From Crambe crambe (lineage: Eukaryota > Porifera > Demospongiae > Poecilosclerida > Crambeidae): DNA of 64,000 nt. The stretch covers positions 1,116,001 to 1,180,000 of the forward strand of contig OZ004597.1 in the NCBI GenBank assembly GCA_963924555.1, read 5' to 3'. The translations under genes were made by a program, and so were the position numbers. This document shows positions 35,789 to 52,000 of the stretch, in pieces (the stretch's first letter is position 1; each line of letters begins with the position of its first letter). The notes below the pieces were generated by a model, which was given only the letters and a program-made list of their open reading frames with translations, was not told the DNA's origin and did not search any database.

Positions 35789-37654
35789 ATGATAGCAATG
35801 AAAAGTAATCGAAGGGTGTTGTGTCAGGATTGTAAGTGTATCCGACTGTCCTGCTGGTCCCACTGGAGGGGCTGGTGTAAGCGAGTGGTTGCAGGTGTGT
35901 ACCTGGTCCTGGCATCTGTGTTTCTCTCCCTGATGATTTATCAAATAGTAAGGTCGCAACCCAACCGTGCCAAACACGCTGCCTGGTTTGTGGCCGGTGT
36001 GTGCGTTTTACTGACTCTCCCTGTGTTCCTAGCCGGATTGCTACAACATATCATCAACTACACCAGGCCAAACCTTCAGAAACACATCATCAGGTGGGTC
36101 TTAGTACTCTCATGTACTCTACAAGTCTCACATTAAAAAAAAAAACATTCTGGAGGACCACTCTTTGGTAGGCTTGCAATGGATGAATAGTGAATACACA
36201 GAAACATGAATTTTTTTTTTTGATGTTATGTGCTAGCAAAGAGGGATGTCATTTGTGTTACTTGTTACAATACATGCAGGATATTGTGGATTGTGCCTTT
36301 CTATTCATTAAATAGTGTGAGTGATGATGAATCAGTGTGTTGGATTACGAGTTCACAGTTTATGTTACTCAGTTTTTAGCCATCTCCTTCCCAAAAGCTG
36401 CCATCTATTTGGACACTCTGCGAGAGTGTTACGAGGCATATGTCTTATACAGCTTTCTCTGCTACCTCTCTAACTTCCTGACATCAGAGTATGATAATCT
36501 GATAACAGAACTGGAGAGCCGTCCTGGTATCAGGTGCATCCCTTGTTGCTGCTTCCCTCCGTGGCCCAAGGGAGCTGTGTTTTTACGGCGGTGTAGGGTC
36601 GGGGTACTTCAATACATTATCATCCGTGTACTTGTGACAGCTGTTTCCCTGTATGTTTTAAGTATTGTGTGTTGAGACAACTTCATAATCATCCTCTTGG
36701 TTTCTGTTTCAGCATTACTCAGGTTTTACAATTATATGAGAGAGGTATGTTATCACCGAAGAATGCGTGGATCTACCTCAGTGTAATCAGTGCAATTTCC
36801 CAAGCCGTTGCACTCAACTGTCTCATCCACTTCTACAGAGGAACCAAAGATCTGCTCAAACCCCTCCATCCCGTTGGAAAATTCTTATCCATCAAGGCTA
36901 TTATTTTTGCCATGTTTTGGTAAGGGAGAACCTAGCTTTGTGTTCCCATTAGACTTCCCCTATATTATGCATACTCAGGCAATCTCTGATCATTGCCATC
37001 ATAGTCAAGACTCGTGCCATCCCTGAATCTTGGAAGAACTATGATTTGCAAGAGCAACTCATCAACTATGTTGTTGTTCTAGAAATGTTCCTCTTTGCAA
37101 TTGCTCACTACTTCATCTTTTCCCACAAACCTTACATCGACCCAGCAGCAGCTGAAGTACCTTTCATATCTGCCTGCTTAAGAATGTTTGATGTACGTGA
37201 TATCGCTAGAGATGTCAAGGAATATTTTGTGGACCCCATCTCACGACCAACCACCAGGAATGAGACCAGCAAAGATGAGAGCACAGAAAATTCTCCTCTC
37301 TTGAAGGATCAGCATGCAAGTAACACTCTTGCAGTTCAGAATGACAGGACTGGAATGTTTGAGCCCAGTTATGATGTGTTGATGTACCAGGACCTGGACA
37401 ATGGTATCACCTATGGCTCTAGGAGGGAAATGATAGCCAATGCTTGCAAATTGATCAATTACGTGGAAGGGGGTGAAGTTTCTGACCAGAGCAGATCACC
37501 TTCCCCCCACACAGTTATAGGTAATGACGGAAAACCACCATCCAGCTATTTGTCTCTTCCAAGCAATAGTGAGAAAGATTTATCACTACCCAATGTAAAC
37601 ATCAAACCATCACCTCCCACTGGTAGCACAGGCAATAGTACTCCCAAGGTTTAG
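35789..37654 (+). CDS. TMEM184C: TMEM184C, seven-helix OST-alpha family protein
   Basis: TMEM184/OST-alpha proteins are polytopic membrane proteins; TMEM184C function is poorly known. I start at MIAMKSNRRVLCQDCKCIRL (35789); in-frame ATGs at 35669 and 35798 are alternatives. Exon 1 has two hydrophobic helices and LQHIINYTRPNLQKHIIR. A 5' splice after FYSLNS and acceptor before FLAISFPKAAIYLDTLRECY gives an alignment to human [20 protein letters not shown] without gaps. Later exons carry CCCFPPWPKGAVFLRRCRVG, LQYIIIRVLV, PVGKFLSIKAIIF and EMFLFAIAHYFIFSHKPY. The cytosolic tail is Ser/Pro-rich and ends NSTPKV at 37654. The order and spacing match TMEM184C throughout. Confidence 0.92.
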
Positions 37655-37819
37655 GCTTTTTTTCCTTTTTTTCCTTTTTTTCATGAAAATCAATAAATAA
37701 TGCTAGTTTTATTGGCACCATGTTAAAATTAACAATGCTAGCTTATCATCATCAGCACCAAGTACTCTATATTTTAAAATTTTCACAGCAGCTGCAGCAG
37801 TTGAATGAACAATAATGAT

Positions 37820-41349
<3,530 letters not shown>

Positions 41350-41458
41350 CTACCTGCGACAATAAATTAAAACTCCAAGTACCCTCATAGATAAATCTTC
41401 ACCGGTCAATGCATACAAAAATTTCTTAGATTTGAAATAAAACGCGTACCTCCAGTAA

Positions 41459-41478
41459 CTTCTAGTAACTTCTAGAAT
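41459..41478 (-). promoter_or_regulatory. Heat-shock element in the Hsp110/PLK4 spacer
   Basis: CTTCT-AGTAA-CTTCT-AGAAT gives four contiguous 5-bp HSF1 units alternating nTTCn and nGAAn, three perfect and one (AGTAA) with a mismatch. The palindromic core TTCTAGAA is at 41470-41477. It sits about 130 bp upstream of the Hsp110 ATG and 270 bp upstream of PLK4. Heat regulation of Hsp110 genes is well established; an effect on PLK4 is only possible by position. Confidence 0.75.
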
Positions 41479-41550
41479 TCGGGAAACTGGAAAGGTGATG
41501 ATACACGATTGATGCACGATCGAGTGGGCGGGTATAGCCACATGGGTTGT

Positions 41551-41561
41551 GAGCATGCGCA
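41551..41561 (-). promoter_or_regulatory. NRF1-like motif, reverse orientation
   Basis: GAGCATGCGCA is the reverse complement of the TGCGCATGCTC found at 6368-6378. It lies between the heat-shock element and PLK4. Confidence 0.4.
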
Positions 41562-41746
41562 GATACAAATTTTAATATGAACTTTGACCCCTTCGTTTGA
41601 ATCGGCAGCGGGATGGCGTGGAAAAAGTTTAGATAATCGTTGTTGATAAAGTATCCACAGACAAGTTCAACAAGTATTTTTCTTGGTTGGAGAGGAAGCG
41701 ATACAGCCACTAGGTATTCCTTCACAAAGTATGATGGTGATGTAGA

Positions 41747-44700
41747 ATGGCCACTTCATTCGGTGACTCCATAGAGGTGTGTTAATTATCAGCTGGTCTA
41801 TCTTGCTAATGAATACGCTTTAATACTTCATCATCAGAACTATGAAGTTCTCGACTTGGTGGGGAAGGGGGGCTTTGCAAGTGTTTATAGAGCTATATCC
41901 AAGTGTAACAGGCAAGAAGTGGCTATTAAAAAGGTAAAACTAATAAACGCACCCATTAGAATTGCATATTATAACTCTGTTGTTACTACTAGATTGATAG
42001 GAAGTTGATGCAGGCTCGTAATATGGTGCCTCGTGTCAAGAATGAAACAAACATTCACATACAGTTGAAACATGCATCAGTGTTGGAGCTGTACAACTGC
42101 TTTGAAGATGAAAATTACGTCTACTTGGTTTTGGAACTATGCCACAATGGGGAACTCAACAGATTCCTTAAGACCAGGAAGAAGAAATTGACGGAAGCTG
42201 AAGGTGAGGTGTGATCGGTCAGCAGCACATAATGACTTTAATTAATGGTCACTTATTATTGAAAAAAAGCACGAAAGATTTTTCGCCAAGTTGTGGATGG
42301 TCTGCTCTATCTTCACTCTCATATGATCGTGCATAGAGATCTGAGTCTCTCTAATATCATGCTCACTAAATCCATGGATGCTGTGAGTCAAGCACTGTGG
42401 AGGAATTAAGCATCTCATTGGTTTGTTGTTGTATTTGTTTGTTGTTTGGTGGATATAGAAAATAGGAGATTTTGGTCTAGCCATTCAACTTAAAGCTGAA
42501 GATGAGAAACACTATACGATGTGTGGCACACCCAACTACATTGCACCGTAAGCTCCTACCTACCCCCCCCCCCAACCTCTAAACCTGTTTTCCCCATCAT
42601 TGCAATACCCTTAAAATCCTCTTCATCCCTTATTCTTCTGTTATCTCACCCTTTGCCCCCCTTAATCAAGCCCCCTTATTGAGATGTCTGCTCTGTTGTA
42701 CAGAGAAGTGGCTGGACTGGGGCCTCATGGACTGGAGTCTGATATCTGGTCCCTGGGCTGCATGCTGTACACACTACTCGTGGGCCGCCCTCCATTTGAT
42801 GTAAGTATCAAGAAAGACTTATAAAGTAGACTTAATATAAGAATTCCTTTGAGAATTGCACATAGTCAGCGTGCAGGCAGGGAATGACTGAAAAATTATG
42901 ATTTGATACACAGACCGATGGAGTCAAGAGTACCCTGAATCGCGTAAAATTAGCAGATTTTGAACTGCCAAGGTAAATTTTTTGACTCTAGTTGTAACTT
43001 TTAGCCACAGCTTCATACACTGTAGTGAACTATCACAAGAGGCCCAAGATATCATCACTTTGATGCTACGAAAGGTAGGATAATCAACTTTATATTGGTT
43101 TGCTGCAAAGTAGTGTCAACCTTCCTTTCTGCTTTATAGCAACCAGTTGAACGATTGAAGCTCTCTCAGATACTAAATCACCCATTCATGGCTGAGCAAT
43201 CTCAGTTCCGTGAGATGCAAGTGCAGCGCAAGCACCACCTAATTAGAGGGGTTATCCCCACTTCCCTGGCCTCTCTGGACAGTGGACATGCCACTCAGTA
43301 CACCACATCCTCTTCAAACAACACTCTACAAGGGAGGCGTGGTCCCTTGAGAGCCACGATGAGACCAAAGGGGGTTCCACAGCACCTCCAATCCACTCTT
43401 TCCTCTGTGTCAAGCGAGAGAACTTCTAATGTCTCAACGATGCATAGAAGTCCCCAGTATCACTCTCTAACCTCCTCCTCCCATCCTTCTCTCAAGTCCG
43501 AAACACAGGAACAAGGTGTCTTCTCCAATCGGAGAGCTCACAGTGTTGAGGCATTGTTGGATTTGAAAGTAGATAGTATTGATCAGGGAAAGGAGAATGG
43601 CTATTTTGATCATGGCGGTCAACCTCATCCTCCTCCATCGCCACAACACTGGAAAGACAAGCAACAGTTGGACACTATCAAGGACAAAGAGAATCCTCGC
43701 TCCAATGCCATCAGGGATAAGGAGAACCCTCGTTCCAATGCCATCAGGGACAAGGAGAACCCTTACTCCCACAAGACTACCATCAGTTCAGACAGGCAGA
43801 GCCACCATAGAAGTATCAAGCCCTTTCAGGATATCACAAACAAACAGAAAGTGGCAGAGTCTTCTCATCCCACGTCCAAGATTTCACAAGTCGAGAAGAA
43901 GCAACCAGGTTCTGTAAAGGAGCAAGTGTCCCCTCTGAATGCAGCTCGCCTCCGTCCAATTCAACAGGAAACACGAAGTGCAATGGTGAGTTATGACTTT
44001 CATCCCTCCCCTTTTATCATTGTTGTAATACAGGTCAGTATTACCCCAAATGCCAAGGTGTGCCTCAAGTTCCTGACCTCCCATAGTCACCACCACACCT
44101 TCAGGCATTCTAATAAGAGTAACAGTGAGGCCGCTTCATCTTCATCTACAGACAACATCAGTGAAATCATTCAAATCTCAACCAATGGAATGGATGTGAG
44201 CACCTGCTTGTACTTAATTCTATTGCTACATACATTTTATGTTACCTGCCAGATTGAGTTATTTCGGCCTCTCAAGTTGTCTCGAACCCAACACAATGCC
44301 TCAGCAGAGTATGATGGCTTCTACCTGCATGCTTGCTACACCTATCATGACCTTCCTAGTCGCTACTGGAGAAAGTACCAGTATGCCTGCCAGTTTGTCA
44401 GTCTGGTCCGCTCAAAGACTCCAAAGGTCACATTGTATACCGACCAGGCAAAGTGCATGTACATGGAGAATGGACCAGAGCCAGATTATGAAGTCTGCTT
44501 TTACAATGGTAAAGGAGTTGTAATTGTGTTGTTGTTGTTGTTGTTGTTATTGGTTGCTATTTTATCTAGGAGCAAAGATTCACCAATCATCAAGTGGAAC
44601 ACGCTGTATTCAACCCAATGGAGAAACCTATCCACTGGATCCTGGCAGTGACGTACCTGAGGTCATGGTCTCGTCCGTTGAGCATGCTCAGGAATGCCTT

Positions 44701-45551
44701 CGTCAGTGCAAGATCATTGAAGTAGCCCACACTAATATGGAGAATGGACAGAACCACTTCCCTCTTATAGCTGGAAGAAAACCACCTTTAACTTCTCCTC
44801 CTCCTAGTGCAAGTACAAAGCAACAAATAACTGCAATGAATGATTCCACCAGAAACAACTCTTTGAATGCTGTTGGTCATTTGCACCAGACCTCCCCCTC
44901 ACAGGCAGAGTTCCCCAGCCACATAAAGGTGCGGTAGCTATGACTCACTCACAATTAACTCTTAATTATGTCTTGCCACAAGTTAATCAGCACATGGAGG
45001 TGTTTAGAGACCACAATCATCTCTTTTTTTTAGATGCCCTCCTATCAATCCACACCTTCAGAGTCCTGTGTCCAAGGGGGGTCTATGCGGGGCAGTGTTT
45101 TAGCTCATGGGAGCAAGAATAAGTCGACTCATAGCGCATCCACTCAGAGTGCCAGTGGCCAGACCAGTCAGAATTTGGAAATAGCAGGAGCACTGAAGAC
45201 TATACATGTGGGAAAATGCAAAGCCTCACAGGTCAGTCTTTGTCTCTTGTTCAGCCAACTTTTATCAGCTCTGAATTTACTTCCTTTAGTTTGATTCTGG
45301 TGAAGTATGGTTGGAGTATAATGATGGCTCTCAGCTGAAGTTACTACCTTCTAGAACCAAATGCTTCAAATATATTGACCTCTGTGGAAAAGAGACTTTG
45401 TAAGTTGCTACAGTTTATCATCAATGACTGCAGTCAGCAAAGTCCTCATTGTATTAGGTTTGGAATAAATGACAAAGTCCCAGAGAGCATCAAGCCTAAA
45501 CTCATTCATTTACCAGAGGTAATGAACTGTTTTGTATCCCAATCCACATAG
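41747..45551 (+). CDS. PLK4: PLK4, polo-like kinase 4, centriole duplication kinase
   Basis: PLK4 starts centriole assembly and is limited by self-triggered degradation. Exon 1 encodes [10 protein letters not shown] (human MATCIGEKIE), then [19 protein letters not shown] with the Gly loop, VAIKK (catalytic Lys), [12 protein letters not shown] (catalytic loop), [11 protein letters not shown] (DFG) and [11 protein letters not shown] (activation/P+1 loop). Just after the kinase domain lies [13 protein letters not shown], the beta-TrCP phosphodegron also found in vertebrate PLK4. The linker carries four KEN boxes. The cryptic polo boxes start near 44030, and polo box 3 ([31 protein letters not shown]) is at 45290-45520. 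I end at TAG 45549-45551, reading through an in-frame GTAATG, because the resulting tail aligns with the human C-terminus. Splicing there to about 45670 is the alternative. Confidence 0.93.
43683..43775 (+). repeat. 33-bp tandem repeat encoding KEN boxes in the PLK4 linker
   Basis: Two full units of [11 protein letters not shown] (43683-43715, 43716-43748) and a partial third, DKENPYSHK (43749-43775), lie head to tail. The nucleotide copies differ at only a few third positions. Each contains DKENP, a textbook KEN box with the favoured upstream acidic residue and downstream Pro. A fourth KEN (GKENG, codons at 43590-43598) is upstream. Confidence 0.93.
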
Positions 45552-45797
45552 CATCTTCATACAAAATTTCACTGCTAACAGAATCTGATGTATGTATAAT
45601 GCATAAAGTAGTTTTATAAACCTTTTCTGAGTTTTTTTTAATCATCACTTGTGTTGGGGGGCGTCGCTAGAGAATGCAAAGGAGGGAGGTACCAGGAAGG
45701 ACTCCTAGACTCTCTTGGGAAATGTGTTTTGTATACAAAAATATACACAAAAACAACTACTTATGAATAATTATGTTCACACTAAAAGAATTATTAT

Positions 45798-48700
45798 TCA
45801 AAGATTGAGCTTAACAAATGTTGAATCTGTCTCAAATGACAGTGCAGGATTGGCTAGAATAGGGGTCACCTTGTTCACACCTTCATTTTCACTTTGTAGT
45901 TGTAGCACTGTCTCTAAGTTCTTGGCCCTGTCAGATACCTCTTTCCTGAGAGCATCTAAACTTGATAGCAGGGCCAGACGTTCTGAATCTCGAGCTTCAG
46001 CAAGCAAACTAAAGGACAGATCGCTTGGCAACGACTCTTTCAAAAGCTTCAACACCAAATTCAAATGTGGTACAGACCTATAGCATTGCAAGTGTTCACA
46101 TTATGATGAATACTGTGACCTTTCCTTACCTGTGAAGAATGCTGACAAGTGCTGTCTCTCCTTGAAGTTTGACATGAAGTCCAGTTCCCCTGAGTGTGCC
46201 CAGGACTTTGTGGTTGTGCCGGTTGGAGGATGCCAAGTGTTGGCTTGGAGTGCCGGACACCTGAACAGCATGTTTAGACAAGGGGAGCCTTGTTCTCATC
46301 ATGCTAGGTAGCCTTGAAATATGTGTGTACTGAGCGCTCACATGAATCTATTCAAAACAATAGTTGCATGCTGTAACTGAATTCCATTCATATTATTACC
46401 TTAGTAAGCAAAGAAGTGCCAAGCAAACAGGCCAAGTCCTGTGTTTCTTTAGTGACAAATTCACCATCACCGGACATGCTGAGATGACCTAAGAATGTGA
46501 ATTGAATGGTTGATGAGATGGAACACCACCCCCTAGTGTCACTGTTAATACCGTTCCAAATATCAAGACAGGATTCATCAATGCTTAGATCTCCACTATG
46601 GAGTAGTCTCATATCCATCTTGACTTGAGTAATCTCTCCTGCCACCAATTCTCCTGCACTTCCCTCCTCCTTCCACATGCCGACAATGGTTGTCTCCTGA
46701 CCTGGGACCCTCAGGTCAGTAGTGGTTATCACCAAACAGACAGCAGCACCTGGACGTAGTGGCTTTCTCTCACATTCTTCCTCCCAGCCTTCATCTTTGC
46801 TCTCCAGAGCTGTCAAGAGCACTTCTAGTCTCCGTCGTTTTTCAGGGGGGCCATTTGAGTTACATGCCGAAAAAAATGTTTGAAGTACTTGGGAATCAGC
46901 TGTAGAATCACTCCACAAAACTCGACAAGAACCAACTGCAATTAGTGGATCACCAGAAAGGACAAAACATGCCCCCATATCAGTCAACACCCTATAGTCA
47001 TTTTTTAATATAAAATTATAAAAGAATTCTTTTTCTCACTTCTTTGAGCAGTTTTTTGCCTTGAGTGCCACTACCCATTCTCCTGATTTACCAATCCTCT
47101 GCCACACTTTCATAACTTCCAGAGCCGGTGGTTCTCTTCCTCCTCTTGCCATCTCCACATCACTACTTCCAGCAGCACTGCTACCAAATTCTGCCACTTT
47201 GCCGGGAATCAGACAGATCAGGCTCTTAATATCGAAGGGAGAAAGAAAAATTTATAATCTGAGTTGAATTACAATGGAAAACTTGCCAGGTCAGCATTAA
47301 TGGGAGGAGATTTAGTCTTTCTTCCAATGCTTCCCATGAATTTTAAGCTTCTGGTTAACAATTCATGCTTATACTGCTGGCATATTTCATACTGAGTGAG
47401 ATGTGCTTCTGAAGTCTATTTTTGAAGAAGAGAAGAGCACAGCTCTAGTATATGAATAGAGAAAGAAAGTTTAACATACATGCTTCTTCAATTGGAGGGC
47501 TTTTAAAATGCTCAGTAAAGAATCAGGGCAGTGAATCTCCTCCTCAACCATTGTCCCTTCATCCTAGTCACATGATCAGGATACTGTCAGGGGTGGATCA
47601 AGTAGTTATCATTTTATACTCGTACTTCATTGGTCAGGTGATGATCAGTGCCCGAATAGTCCAGCAGATCTGTCAAACAAAACTTTCCAGAGTCCACTGA
47701 AGGAAGTATAAAACAATAATAACATCAAAACATCAAAAAGCACTTGTACCTCCATCAATCAACATCAGAATTTGATTGCGGCCAAGTTCAGCAAAATCTC
47801 CAGTTGCACATGCTGACACATCACTCCAAGTTCCCCTATCCTGAATATCACTCATTCACACCAAGCACTCAAAAATGAACAACCATGCATGAGGATAACC
47901 TTTGAACCATCCACAGTGATTTCATAAGTAGATACCTCCCCACTCTGTGACATCACTGCTAATGCTACGCTATCCCCCTGTGTCTGCAAAAAAAAAATCA
48001 AAAAATCCAGGGAGTAACTTACTCCTTTCCACCTCACCTGCATGGCCACAACATGCTGAGGAGTGAAGTGAATTGGGATGGCATGTCTCAATGCTCCTTC
48101 TTCAATAATGACCACTTGTTGGAGCTCAGTGCCCACAATGAATACTGTCTTCTCCAGCATGGCTCCACTGGTTCCATCAATACAGAAGTGTCTGTGAGAG
48201 GCAATGCAGGTTGCAATGCAGCCATAATGGCTGGGAATCAAATCTGGGATTTGCACTGCCTCAGCTCCAAAAGGGATCAAATCCAGGGGTAGGTTGCCTT
48301 GTACCTTCACTTTCAAACACATCCACTCTTTTGCTCCAAACTCCTGCATATACTTGGTCTTTTTGAGTAGCAGTTTGATCAGGAGAAAGAAAGATTGAGG
48401 GGGAATATCCTCCTCAGCACAATAACACCACATTCTTTCTACCTTGTTCAGCTCGAGATCTGTTGCAATTGTCTGAAGATCAATAAACGTCTGGCTATAT
48501 TTTGGTCCACACACTATATGAATGTTTGTTCCTTCAGTCCAGATCACGACAGGTCCATCCATCAAATGATACACATTATCCATGTCATCAGGAATTGCTG
48601 ATTTGGGTGATTCAAATTTCAACCCACATTCTTTAAAACTTCCATCGCTGGATTCATACACAAGCAACTCATGGAGGATGGAGTCTTGCTGTTGAGCAGA

Positions 48701-48931
48701 ATAAGGTGCATGTGTTACTAGTAAATGAGGGACTCTGCAACCTCTCTGTGCATCCACTATGCACTTGCAGCATAAGTACTTGCTGCATTTAGTGGGGAGA
48801 GGTTGAGTAATTGATTTCAAGTAATTAAGACTGCTTTCTTGCGTTCGGGCTAGTTCTTTTGTGGTAACATTCACATTCTTTTTGTCCACTACAATCAGTT
48901 TCCCCAGCCACTCACAAAATGAGAACTCCAT
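45798..48931 (-). CDS. FANCB: FANCB, Fanconi anaemia core complex subunit
   Basis: FANCB forms the catalytic module of the Fanconi core complex with FANCL and FAAP100, and this module monoubiquitinates FANCD2 for crosslink repair. I start at MEFSFCEWLGKLIVVD (48931); an in-frame ATG at 48958 is possible. Matches to human FANCB in order are: KYLCCKCIVDAQRGCRVPHL (human IMCCNCVSDFRTGINLPYI), LMDGPVVIWTEG (LNGPLILW), GDFAELGRNQILMLIDGG (DFIGSGTEQVLLLF), KFCLTDLLDYSG (SFKITDLGKINY) and KVWQRIGKSGEWVVALKA (KIWYRVIDDSLVVGVKT). The C-terminal half, including an acidic EECERKPLRPGAAVCLV segment and a helical end KEVSDRAKNLETVLQLQ, is less conserved. Stop is at 45798-45800. The gene is divergent from MOSPD2 (147 bp). 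Similarity is moderate but colinear. Confidence 0.8.
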
Positions 48932-49078
48932 GCTTATAATTGGTATCGGTCGTCGCACTCATAAACTAGTCACGTCACATGACTGACTGCACGTGATTAA
49001 TGCGTCCAGGCGCTAGGCCGGTTTTGCACTTTGTACCCAGACCTTGTAGGAGCTCAACATTAGGAGTATTAAGTCATC

Positions 49079-52000
49079 ATGGCATTGGCTGCCTGCAAGC
49101 TATCAGCGGAGGTAAGGCAAGGATGAGCACGCAGATGGTGTATTATTTTGATGTGCAACACATGCAGGAGGTGCACCGGTGTGCAAGAAGATTACAAGAG
49201 AACTTCTTGCGAGTTCATTCAGGTACCACGCCAGCTTTAGTGAAGAGAGACTGTAGGGAGGGAAGGGGGAGGGGGTAGACTAGTCAATACATCCATATAA
49301 TGCACACCCACTTGCACCCCTCAGGGAACATGGATATGGATCCTAGAGACATTGCTACAGTGCGGAATTCCATCTCTTATGTAGAGAAATTTGCTCGTCA
49401 CAACAAAGGGGACATGGATGCTGCTTTGCATCATATGGTCAGTTGTAGCAATATCCATCCAATACGGCTTTTTACTCGACTCCATAGTATATAAAGATTC
49501 TCCACTGTTGATATGCAATAATCACCACTAATTGCACAATATTCGGGTGCAAATCATTGTGTTAATGATATTTGATTGCAATGATACTACCAAGTGAAAG
49601 ATTGAGATGGGCATTGCCTGTTGTACAGAGTGCAGACTTTGTACTCTACTATTACTAGTTACTCCAATACTAACTTCTCCGGTACTAATTTCATGTGACT
49701 ACCCTTTCTCCTTTCCAGGTTGAATGTCTGACATGGCGGAAGGAATTCGGGGTCAATGGTAAGGTCACAGCAGTGCCACTCCCCTCTTGTAATATCAACT
49801 TCCTCCCTTCTATCCCCTCCCTGTACCTTCTCCCCCTGGCCCTTCCCCTTTTCCCCCTAATATCCCTTTACCAGATATCAAGTATGAGGATATAGATGAA
49901 TCTCTGTGGAAGACAGGAATGGCCATGAACCGTGGATTCGACATCAACGGTCATAATGTTGTCATCCTCAACATCAGCAAACACAGAAAAGACAGCAAGA
50001 AAACACCCATGCTTCACAAATGGATCGTCTTCTGTTATGAGATGCATGTACGTGACCCATAAGTATCAATATCCACCAACAAATTTGTTTCTAACAACTA
50101 GTGAGGTTTTGTATACAAACTCTAAATGAGAAGAGGGAATTGGGAGTACAGCTTTATAGCAGATTAATAGACAATCACATGGTCTCCTTCTTATCAATAT
50201 AGCAAAAAGTGTACCCCAAGAACAGAATGTGTATGATATTTGACATGGCTGGAGCTGGACTCTCCAACATGGACATGGAACTAGTCAGATTCATCATCAA
50301 CTGTTTCAAAATCTACTTTCCAGATCTGCTGGAGTGGCTCTTGGTCTACAACATGCCATGGGTGCTGCAAGGTGAGTCATGTGACATCACCTTATTAATA
50401 TGGATGGAGGTAGTGTATTTCCTATGCTATGGGTGGCAATTTTCATAATAGAAACATGATAGTTATTCTTTTTGTGCAGCTGCTTGGAAAATAGTGCAGT
50501 CATGGATGTCAGAAGGTGGAGTTGCCAAAGTCAGGTGAGTATTGTATATCATCATCATCATCGTTTGTTGGTGCAATGACGACAATAACTTGGTTGTCAT
50601 AGTGGCAGATTGCTAATTAATGTGACACCATTACTGTAAGCCATTACTTGAATCAACCAACCCACTGACAGCAAAATTGTCTGGTTTCATCAAGCCATTG
50701 AGCTGTGAGTGGTGATGATTTAAAAAAGATTTTAGAAGGAGGTGTCTTTCTTTCAGTGCTGTGTTTGATTTCCATTGATACTGCATGTTTAGCAGGCCGC
50801 CTTTGAACATGCCCCCTTTGAACATGCCCCCTATTCAAGCAGTTGTATTACCACTGCCAACACACTGATGAGAGCCTATGGATAGAGAAGAAACACACTG
50901 ACTACAATAATGAATGAGTGATTTGTCTATAGCACATGTTGTAGTTGTTATAAACCTATACACTCTTGCCTCAATAGAGATAGTATATTATTAGATTACT
51001 GAGGAGAATACTAACTTGGGGCACTGTATCAATAGGTTTGTGACTCCTGAGAATATCCAAGATTACATCCCTGCTGACAATCTTTTGAAGAAGTTTGGGG
51101 GTAATGACCCATGGGAGTACGTGTATGAAGTAGAGAAGAAAATTATGCTGAAACAGATTCGGGAGGTGGCAGGGGAGACCCAGCCCAAGGCCACACCTGC
51201 AGTAACCAATCACGATCACTGGAGCGACGACGATGATATGAGGGATATTCTTGAAGAGGACGAAACAGAGGACCAAGATGGAGATAGTGGAGATGGTGCA
51301 CAGAGTGTTCCAAGCATTGGGCCAGAAGAGGAGAGTTTAAAACAAGTTCGATTTTCATCTGGGCTCCCTCCGTCCAGACAGAGTCGTTATGGGGCAGATG
51401 ATGAGGAGTTTTACAGCATCTCTGTCGCCTCTCCTGAGCAAGCTTCCTTGAAGAAAGGATCTGCTACAGCCTCAGGGTTCAGACGAAGACAGGTCACGAA
51501 GCTGATGAGCTTGCAGGAGAGTCCTCGGGGAGGAATTCCTGCCACCAGGGATAAGGAAATGAACGGGAGTTTACCAGTTTCCAGAAGTCCACGAAGATCA
51601 GTTGATATGGCAGAGGGAGTGACAACAGTTGGAGATGTGCTCCTTAGGTAATGATTATTACGGGTGGGTGTGTCAAGAGGGGTGTGGCCAAAGTTGTGTA
51701 TTTATATCACTGTAGTCCAGCACATGAACTTGTATTTTCTGGAAAGAAGGACAGTGACGCCCTTTGCACACTTACTCTAAAGAATCTCTCTGATTATACT
51801 GTAGCTTATAAAGTGAGCTATTGACAACTCCACTAATAATTGGATTCTTATCGTGTGCAAATCTCTCTTAGATTAAGACCACAGCACCTACACGTTACAA
51901 GGTACGGCCGAATCTGGCCCTAATAGACTCAAAATCAATTGCGAAAGTTCAGGTGATGTTGTCAGGTTAGTTCTTTCCTTCTAATAAGTTTGGAGTTTCT

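Noticed and set aside
50631-50838. Minus-strand frames with repeated HVQRG / MFKGG
   Set aside because: They arise from a short GAACATGCCCCC duplication within a MOSPD2 intron; too short and unsupported.
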